This document shows positions 26,841 to 32,098 of a DNA stretch of 32,098 bases, piece by piece. The position numbers and the translations under genes were made by a program. The stretch is from the NCBI RefSeq assembly GCF_000797515.1, contig NZ_JSBN01000004.1, forward strand, positions 1 through 32,098, read 5' to 3'. This DNA comes from Sphingomonas sp. Ant H11. GTDB lineage: Bacteria > Pseudomonadota > Alphaproteobacteria > Sphingomonadales > Sphingomonadaceae. Numbering within the stretch: position 1 is the first letter of the stretch; the number at the start of each line of letters is the position of its first letter. The notes beneath the pieces are model-generated. The model searched no databases, was not told the origin of the DNA, and was given only the letters and a program-made list of their open reading frames with translations.

Positions 26841-28385
26841 TTATTGCGTGAGACGCGCGCTGGCAACGGCCTTGCGGAACAACGACTGAAGGGCGTCGGA
26901 GATGCTCTGGTCGGTCTTCACCGTATACATCAAATCGGGCGACGCGCAGGCCGTCAACGCCGTCGGGATCTTTGGGATCGCGGCATTGGCGATGTCGCGC
27001 TGGGTCGCTTCGTCGTCCTGGATCGATGCTGAGGTATATTCGGTATAGAGAATGGCGATCTTCACGCCGCGCTTCTTGATCGCGGTGCATTGATCAATTT
27101 GCGCTTGCTGCATCGGTGCGCGGGTGCGGCCTGACCCGATATTCTCGTCGCTCATCCCGTCGGTTACCAAGAACAAGAACGCTTGCGGCGTATCGCCCGG
27201 GTCGTTCGACCCATTGCCTGATTTTGCGGGCAATTGGGTTCCCATATTGTTCATCAAGCTCTGGAAGCTCGTGAACAGATATTCCGTGCCCGACGAGCCG
27301 TTGGGCGGACGTCCGTTGCCGGCCTTGTCGTTGACCGTGACCAGACTGACATTGCTGGCGGCGGTGCCGACCGATGCCAGGTCAGGCGTCAGCGTCGCGA
27401 TCGTCTTGAAATTGGTGATGTGATCGAAGGTGTAAAGCGCGGCGCGATAGGTGCGGCTGTTCTCCAGCGCGTAACTCTGCGCCAAAGTCATCAAATTGCT
27501 GGCAGCGGTCTGTTCGTCATTAACTCGCAAGTGTACGCCCTGATTGAGCGCATACCAATAGGAGTCTACGAAAGAACCATCGGCATTGTAGACGCAGATA
27601 TCCTTCGCATTGCTTGCGCCGCAATAGCTGTTGGTCGATTTTTTGCTGACGTAAACATAGGCACCATTGGCATCAATTTTCGTGATCTGGTTGCCACCAA
27701 CCGTACCGGTTCCGTAAGAGCCTTTGACGATGGAAAACTTGGCATTGTCGAGGATCAGACTTGGGATGGACGAGCCAACGTAGGTTTCGATCTTGTTGGA
27801 ATGACAGGCAAACGCGCATTTTACGGCATTGTCCATCGTCGTAAATCCGGCCGACGTGGTCGGCAACGCCATCGAAGACGAGGTGTCGAGCGCCAGGTAA
27901 AAGTCGATATTTGGTGCAGCCGTGGCGGTCGCCGTCGATGTTCCGCCGATGGTAATCGTCGGCATTCCGATGACGTTTGCAAAGGCATTCACCGATGAGG
28001 CCGTGTAGGTGACGGTTGCGGTGCGCGTTGATGCAGCTGCGTTGTTGCCGACGATCGAAACGGTCAGGTTGCTGTCGTTCCAGATCAACCCCGGCTGGCC
28101 GGTAATTTGCGATTTGAACATCGCGTTGGCCGCATTCTGGGCTGCGGTGTTATCGAGCTTCATCATCGGCTGCGTGACCGCAGCCAAGGCCGCAGCGTCG
28201 GCTGCCGAGTTCAATTTGGTCTGCAAACGTCCGGCGCGTGCGTAATCGATCGAGACGCCGGTTGCGAGCGTCAGCGGAATCGCGGCGAAGCCCATCAACA
28301 GCAGGACATTGCCGCGGCGATCGTGGCGCAGGCGCGTGGCGAACCGATGCGTGGCGCGAAGGAAGGTAAGAAACGGCTGGACCAT
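26841..28385 (-). CDS. TadG-like pilus-assembly protein with von Willebrand A domain
   Basis: The 514-residue protein starts with a cytosolic basic stretch and the TadG-type membrane helix (RRGNVLLLMGFAAIPLTLATGVSIDYARA). LQTKLNSAADAAALAAV follows, typical of the TadE/TadG group. A von Willebrand A domain follows from about residue 155. Its MIDAS motif is DTSSSM, and a later LVTDGMSDEN supplies another metal-site Asp. A large Thr/Ser/Asn-rich insertion lies inside this domain. TadG is thought to sit at the cell surface in Tad (Flp) pilus assembly. Its start overlaps the upstream tadE/F-like stop by one base. No tad ATPase or pilin gene is in the window. Confidence 0.88.
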   Translation of the reverse strand: MVQPFLTFLRATHRFATRLRHDRRGNVLLLMGFAAIPLTLATGVSIDYARAGRLQTKLNSAADAAALAAVTQPMMKLDNTAAQNAANAMFKSQITGQPGLIWNDSNLTVSIVGNNAAASTRTATVTYTASSVNAFANVIGMPTITIGGTSTATATAAPNIDFYLALDTSSSMALPTTSAGFTTMDNAVKCAFACHSNKIETYVGSSIPSLILDNAKFSIVKGSYGTGTVGGNQITKIDANGAYVYVSKKSTNSYCGASNAKDICVYNADGSFVDSYWYALNQGVHLRVNDEQTAASNLMTLAQSYALENSRTYRAALYTFDHITNFKTIATLTPDLASVGTAASNVSLVTVNDKAGNGRPPNGSSGTEYLFTSFQSLMNNMGTQLPAKSGNGSNDPGDTPQAFLFLVTDGMSDENIGSGRTRAPMQQAQIDQCTAIKKRGVKIAILYTEYTSASIQDDEATQRDIANAAIPKIPTALTACASPDLMYTVKTDQSISDALQSLFRKAVASARLTQ

Positions 28386-28912
28386 TAGGACACATTGACC
28401 CCAGTTACCGAATTTGACGCGCGCGGACTCATGATGATCTGGTCGCGCATGGGAATGCTACCGAGCAAAGCAAGTCCAGCGACCGGCGTGTACGTATAAT
28501 TGATGGATGCAACGATGACATAGGTTCCGTTTTGCTTGATCGTTCCGGGCAAGGTGAACGAAGTGCCTTTCGTCAACGCGTTGATGTTTAACCCACGGCT
28601 CCAATCGACTGTCGATACACCGTTGGGGTCGGTGTATATTTGCGATACCGTCAATTTCGCCGCCGATATCTTGTACGGGCTCAAGATCTGCGTGCTGGCG
28701 TTCAGGATCGTATCCAGATCCGAGGCGGTAACGCTGGTCGATTGTGACGTCAGATCGGCAACGGTCCGCGTGGCGGCGGTGACTTTGCGATACGCCGAGA
28801 TGCTGTCGCTCAATTGATATCCGCCGAGGTACAACAGCACGATGAACGGCAGGCAGATCGCAAACTCCACCGCCGATACGCCGCCTTGATCGGCCCATAA
28901 ACGGCGGGTCAC
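28385..28912 (-). CDS. TadE/TadF-like minor pseudopilin
   Basis: The 175-residue protein has RRLWADQGGVSAVEFAICLPFIVLLYLGGYQLS: a short basic leader, then Gly before a Ser-Ala-Val-Glu-Phe stretch and a hydrophobic helix. That is the TadE-family signature, with the conserved Glu five or six residues into the mature helix. The rest is beta-rich and extracellular in character. It overlaps the preceding gene by four bases (ATGA) and the following one by one base, so it is translated from one operon with both. TadE/F pseudopilins are cleaved by TadV-type peptidases and help build the Flp pilus. Confidence 0.88.
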   Translation of the reverse strand: MTRRLWADQGGVSAVEFAICLPFIVLLYLGGYQLSDSISAYRKVTAATRTVADLTSQSTSVTASDLDTILNASTQILSPYKISAAKLTVSQIYTDPNGVSTVDWSRGLNINALTKGTSFTLPGTIKQNGTYVIVASINYTYTPVAGLALLGSIPMRDQIIMSPRASNSVTGVNVS

Positions 28913-29466
28913 TTGTACGGCTCCGTCTTGAAGACCGATGTTGCGATCAGCAAACGCTTGCCGCCGGAAAGGGTCGACAAATCGAAGCCGAGCGGACCCT
29001 TTTGGGTATCCCAGAGATACATCATCTTGACGACGTTGATCGACCCGGTCCCCCCCGGTGCATATTGAAAGGCGTTGTTGACGTTGCCGTTGCTGTCATA
29101 GGTGATCGTCGGCGGCGCGGTCGCTACGGCTGAAAAGGCAGTGGCTGCTTGCACGTCGATCAGCAAATTCGCGCACTTCATGAAGGCCGGCAGTTTCGAG
29201 CAGGCGAGCGTCTTGAATTGCGCCTGGGTCATTCCGCTTGTCTGGGCGGTGCCGGTCAACAAGGCGCGGACCGATTTTTCGGCGGTTGTTTCCAAATTCT
29301 GCTGGGCAAAGAAGGTAAGGCTCGTCTGCACAATCGCGATCATCAAGGCGATCAACGGGGTTACGACGAGCGCGAATTCCACCGCCGCACTGCCGCGGTC
29401 GTCCCTTGCAAGCGCGCGCGCGCGGCTCGGGCCTGCGACAAATCTGGGAGGAAGCGTGATCTTCAC
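28909..29466 (-). CDS. TadE-like minor pseudopilin
   Basis: This 185-residue protein is first in the three-gene tad-like operon. RDDRGSAAVEFALVVTPLIALMIAIVQTSLTFF shows the TadE pattern: processing site after Gly, Glu in the mature helix, then about 20 hydrophobic residues. QQNLETTAEKSVRALLTGTAQ follows, a segment commonly seen in TadE proteins. Two Cys (LACSKLP, MKCANLL) may form a disulfide. The start is GTG with only a weak GGGG upstream. The operon is divergent from the phytoene-synthase-like gene across a 78-base gap in which I see no confident promoter. Confidence 0.87.
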   Translation of the reverse strand: MKITLPPRFVAGPSRARALARDDRGSAAVEFALVVTPLIALMIAIVQTSLTFFAQQNLETTAEKSVRALLTGTAQTSGMTQAQFKTLACSKLPAFMKCANLLIDVQAATAFSAVATAPPTITYDSNGNVNNAFQYAPGGTGSINVVKMMYLWDTQKGPLGFDLSTLSGGKRLLIATSVFKTEPYK

Positions 29467-29544
29467 GATGAAATTGCCCCAAAGCTATGCCATTTCCTGC
29501 CACGCAACGGGTAAAGGAATAGTGAAATCAAGCGCGTTCAACCC

Positions 29545-30234
29545 ATGGTCGGCGACCCTTTCCAGATGATCGAGCCCACCAACCCGGAGCGCGCGCTCGC
29601 TTTGTCCTACGCGCCGCGTGACGTCCGCGCCGGGCTCGCGGCGGTATTCGCGTTGGATGATACTCTGGGCCAGATTCTGCGCACGACGCGCGAGCCGCTG
29701 GTCGGGCAGATGCGGTTGACCTGGTGGCATGAGGCGTTGGTCGCGCTCGACAACGCCCCGCCGCCAGCGCAGCCGGTGTTGCAAGCGCTGGCGGCGAAGG
29801 TGCTACCACAGGGGCTATCGGGCACAAGGCTGGCCGGGATGATCGATGGCTGGGAAATGCTGCTCGACCCCGACCCGCTGACCGCGCCGATGCTGGAAGC
29901 CTATGCTACGGTGCGCGGCGGCACCGTGTTTGCGGCGGCCGGTCGGATGCTGGGTGCGGCGGAGCGTGATCCGCTGCTGGTGGCGGGGCAGGGATGGGCG
30001 CTTGCCGACCTGGCCCGCCACTCACGCGATGCGGCGGCGGTGCTTCCAACTGAGATGGCAGCGACCGCGCTCGCCGACGCCACTCGACAGCGCTGGAGCC
30101 GCGCGGCGCGTGCGCTCGGCGCGCTGGCACACATCGCGCGGATGGACCTCGCGCTGCCGCAGGGCATGTCGCCTCCGGTCGGCGCGCCGCAACGGGTTGC
30201 CCGGCTCGCTTGGCACCGTTTTACCGGGCGCTAG
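29545..30234 (+). CDS. Squalene/phytoene-synthase-like protein, catalytic motifs degenerate
   Basis: The 229-residue protein resembles the head-to-head prenyl synthase fold (ALALSYAPRDVRAGLAAVFALDDTLGQILRTT, GQMRLTWWHEAL, DGWEMLLD). The two Asp-rich metal motifs (DxxxD) of true synthases are not recognisable: the first is replaced by ALDDTLGQ, and the second region reads LADLARHSRD. It is also shorter than the usual 280-300. Such short homologues occur in alphaproteobacteria and are related to the mitochondrial complex I assembly factor NDUFAF6. A non-enzymatic role is therefore possible, but this is inference. The start could also be the ATG at 29566; neither has a clear ribosome site. Confidence 0.78.
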   Translation: MVGDPFQMIEPTNPERALALSYAPRDVRAGLAAVFALDDTLGQILRTTREPLVGQMRLTWWHEALVALDNAPPPAQPVLQALAAKVLPQGLSGTRLAGMIDGWEMLLDPDPLTAPMLEAYATVRGGTVFAAAGRMLGAAERDPLLVAGQGWALADLARHSRDAAAVLPTEMAATALADATRQRWSRAARALGALAHIARMDLALPQGMSPPVGAPQRVARLAWHRFTGR

Positions 30235-30292
30235 GCTTCCGCCACGCGCTTGGACGCGATACCCTGCCCAAGGGGACTCGGGGGAGGGCGCT

Positions 30293-30766
30293 ATGTGGCG
30301 ATATCTGGTGGGCGGGCTGGCGACACTGGCGTTGGTTGCGGCCGGAATGCTGCTGTTCAACCGCAGCGCGCGATCGGTGGCGGCCTTGCCTTCCGTCCCG
30401 CTGGCCCTGGCGCAAACCACGGAAGGGGGCGCGCTGCCGGCGACGGTGCCCGAGGCGAGCGACAAGACTCGCGAGCAGAAGCGCTTCGACCGCTATGACA
30501 AGGATCGCGACGGCAAGGTGACGCGTGAGGAGTATCTTGCGCCGCGCCGCAAGGCCTATGCCAAGCTCGACGCCAACCATGATGGCGTGCTGTCGTTCGA
30601 CGAATGGGCGGTGAAGACCGAAACCAAATTCGCCGAGGCCGACAAGGACAAATCGGGCGCGATGACGCCGGCGGAGTTTGTCAGCACCGCGCCCAAGCGC
30701 AAAGCTCCGCGCGTTCGGCGCGATTGCCCGCCTGCCCCGCCACCGGCGAGCGCGGAGGAAAGCTGA
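30293..30766 (+). CDS. Membrane-anchored EF-hand calcium-binding protein
   Basis: The 157-residue protein has an N-terminal hydrophobic segment (residues 3-23) as signal or anchor. Three EF-hand loops follow: [12 protein letters not shown] (69-80), [12 protein letters not shown] (93-104) and [12 protein letters not shown] (117-128). Each has Asp at positions 1, 3 and 5 or close equivalents and Glu at 12. The tail is Arg/Pro-rich with one Cys. A GGGGAGGG ribosome site precedes the ATG. Likely a periplasmic or outer-surface calcium sensor or buffer. It converges on trmFO, with only three bases between the two stops. Confidence 0.9.
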   Translation: MWRYLVGGLATLALVAAGMLLFNRSARSVAALPSVPLALAQTTEGGALPATVPEASDKTREQKRFDRYDKDRDGKVTREEYLAPRRKAYAKLDANHDGVLSFDEWAVKTETKFAEADKDKSGAMTPAEFVSTAPKRKAPRVRRDCPPAPPPASAEES

Positions 30767-30769
30767 GCG

Positions 30770-32084
30770 TTACCCCGCCGCCAGCCATTCCCCGAGCGCT
30801 TCGCGGGCGCGATCGGTGTACATCTTCTTGCGATCGGCCTTTTGGTGCGGCCTTCGATCGGCGGGAACAGGCCGAAATTGACGTTCATCGGCTGATAGGT
30901 CTCGGCCACCGCCGCGCCGGTAATGTGATGCAGCAAGGCACCGAGCGCGGTGGTGACCGGGGGCGGCGTCATCGGCTTTCCGCCCAGCTCGGCCGCAGCG
31001 AAGCGCCCGGCCATCAGCCCGACCGCGGCGCTTTCGACATAGCCTTCGCAGCCGGTGATTTGCCCGGCGAAGCGGATATTGGGGCGTGCCTTGAGCCGTA
31101 GCGTCGGGTCGAGCAGCTCGGGCGAGCGGATGAAGGTGTTGCGGTGCAAACCGCCCAGGCGCGCGAATTCGGCGTTTTGCAGGCCGGGGATGGTGCGGAA
31201 CAGGCGCACTTGCTCGCTATGCTTCAGCTTGGTCTGGAAACCGACGATGTTCCACAGCGTGCCGCTGGCATTGTCCTGCCGCAATTGCACCACCGCATAG
31301 GGCCAGCGGCCGGTGCGCGGATCATCGAGCCCGACCGGCTTCATCGGCCCATAGCGCAGCGTATCCACCCCGCGCGCCGCGGCGACCTCGATCGGCATGC
31401 AGCCTTCGAAATAGGGGACGTCCTCCCACTCCTTGAATTCGGTCTTTTCGCCTTCCATCAGGCCGGTGTGGAAGGCGAGATATTCGTCCCGCGTCATCGG
31501 GCAGTTGATGTAATCCTTGGAATCGCCCTTGTCCCAGCGCGAGGCCATCCAGGCCACGTCCATGTCGATGCTGTCGAAATGGACGATCGGCGCGATCGCA
31601 TCGAAGAAAGCGAGCGCGTCCTTGCCGGTCGCCTCGCCGATCGTATCGGCGAGCGCGGGCGCGGTGAGTGGGCCGGTGGCGACGATCGTCAGGCCGGTAT
31701 CGGGCAACACATCGACGCGTTCGCGCACGATTTCGATGTTGGGATGCGCGGCGAGCGCTGCGGTGACGCCGTCCGAAAAGCGATCGCGATCGACCGCGAG
31801 CGCCGAGCCGGCGGGGACCTTGTGGATGTCGGCCTCGCGCAGGATCAGCGAGTTCAGCGTGCGCATTTCCTGATGGATCAACCCGACGGCATTGCTGTCG
31901 GCATCGTCCGAGCGGAAGCTGTTGGAGCAGACCAGTTCGGCGAGGCCGTCGGTCTGATGCGCCGGGGTCATCTCGCCGGAACCGCGCATTTCGGAGAGCT
32001 TTACGCGGAAGCCTGACTCGGCGAGCTGCCAGGCGGCTTCGACCCGGCGAGGCCGCCGCCGATGATGTGGATCTGGTGTGTCAT
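30770..32084 (-). CDS. trmFO: Methylenetetrahydrofolate-tRNA-(uracil-54-C5)-methyltransferase (TrmFO), two frameshifts
   Basis: TrmFO makes 5-methyluridine at tRNA position 54 using methylenetetrahydrofolate and FAD. The N-terminal dinucleotide fold reads [15 protein letters not shown] and then needs one added G near 32039-32041 to continue [20 protein letters not shown]. The long central frame has TPAHQT, the Cys in [32 protein letters not shown] and [14 protein letters not shown]. Near the end a second missing base in a T run (30840-30843, plus strand) breaks the frame. Adding it yields [27 protein letters not shown] and a 438-residue protein. Both breaks leave fully conserved sequence on each side, so sequencing errors are likely. 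Confidence 0.94.
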
Positions 32085-32098
32085 GGCCTGGGCTGTAG

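Overview
The window reads as chromosomal DNA of an aerobic alphaproteobacterium, most likely a sphingomonad (Sphingomonas or a close relative). This rests on high GC with strong third-position bias, a pyruvate dehydrogenase E1 beta subunit with an N-terminal lipoyl domain, a hydrolase-astA-astB arginine cluster, a KorAB 2-oxoacid:ferredoxin oxidoreductase and TadE/G-like proteins. It is a gene-dense housekeeping region. I see no rRNA, tRNA, CRISPR array, prophage or insertion sequence, and no gene-free gap over 300 bases.

Layout. 1-7.3 kb is entirely minus strand: cysD (sulfate activation), a small membrane protein, an arginine succinyltransferase cluster (M20 hydrolase, astA, astB), a DUF481 outer-membrane protein, rppH and an HSL-type esterase. 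7.3-14.1 kb is plus strand: a histone-deacetylase-family hydrolase, korA-korB, a DNA photolyase and a cyclopropane-fatty-acid-synthase-like methyltransferase. 14.1-16.4 kb is minus: an SDR oxidoreductase and purF. 16.5-20 kb is plus: a small Rho_N-domain protein, hisI, a lipoprotein, a MerR regulator and an acyl-CoA dehydrogenase. 20-24.2 kb is minus: a SleB-type cell wall hydrolase, a small exported protein with four regularly spaced cysteines, cysK and an MFS exporter. 24.3-26.8 kb is plus: pdhA-pdhB. 26.8-29.5 kb is minus: a three-gene tadE/tadF/tadG-like operon. 29.5-30.8 kb is plus: a squalene/phytoene-synthase-like protein and an EF-hand protein. The last gene, trmFO, is minus.

How the genes fit together. 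cysD and cysK belong to sulfate assimilation and cysteine synthesis. The arginine cluster encodes the first two steps of the AST pathway plus an M20 hydrolase that might supply a deacylase step. The MerR regulator sits 5 bases before the acyl-CoA dehydrogenase and probably controls it. korAB and pdhAB are two different routes for 2-oxoacid oxidation. purF and hisI are unlinked biosynthetic genes.

The most striking property is technical. Ten genes, several normally essential (purF, pdhA, pdhB) or widely conserved (trmFO), are each broken by one or two single-base indels, eleven in all, with both halves still fully conserved. This looks like residual sequencing or assembly error and not decay. 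I annotate these as whole genes and give the break points. The most interesting biological candidates are the small exported protein with a twin C-x10-C pattern, the M20 hydrolase in the AST cluster, and an apparently leaderless MerR promoter overlapping an operator-like element. I did not find a clear new multi-gene system.
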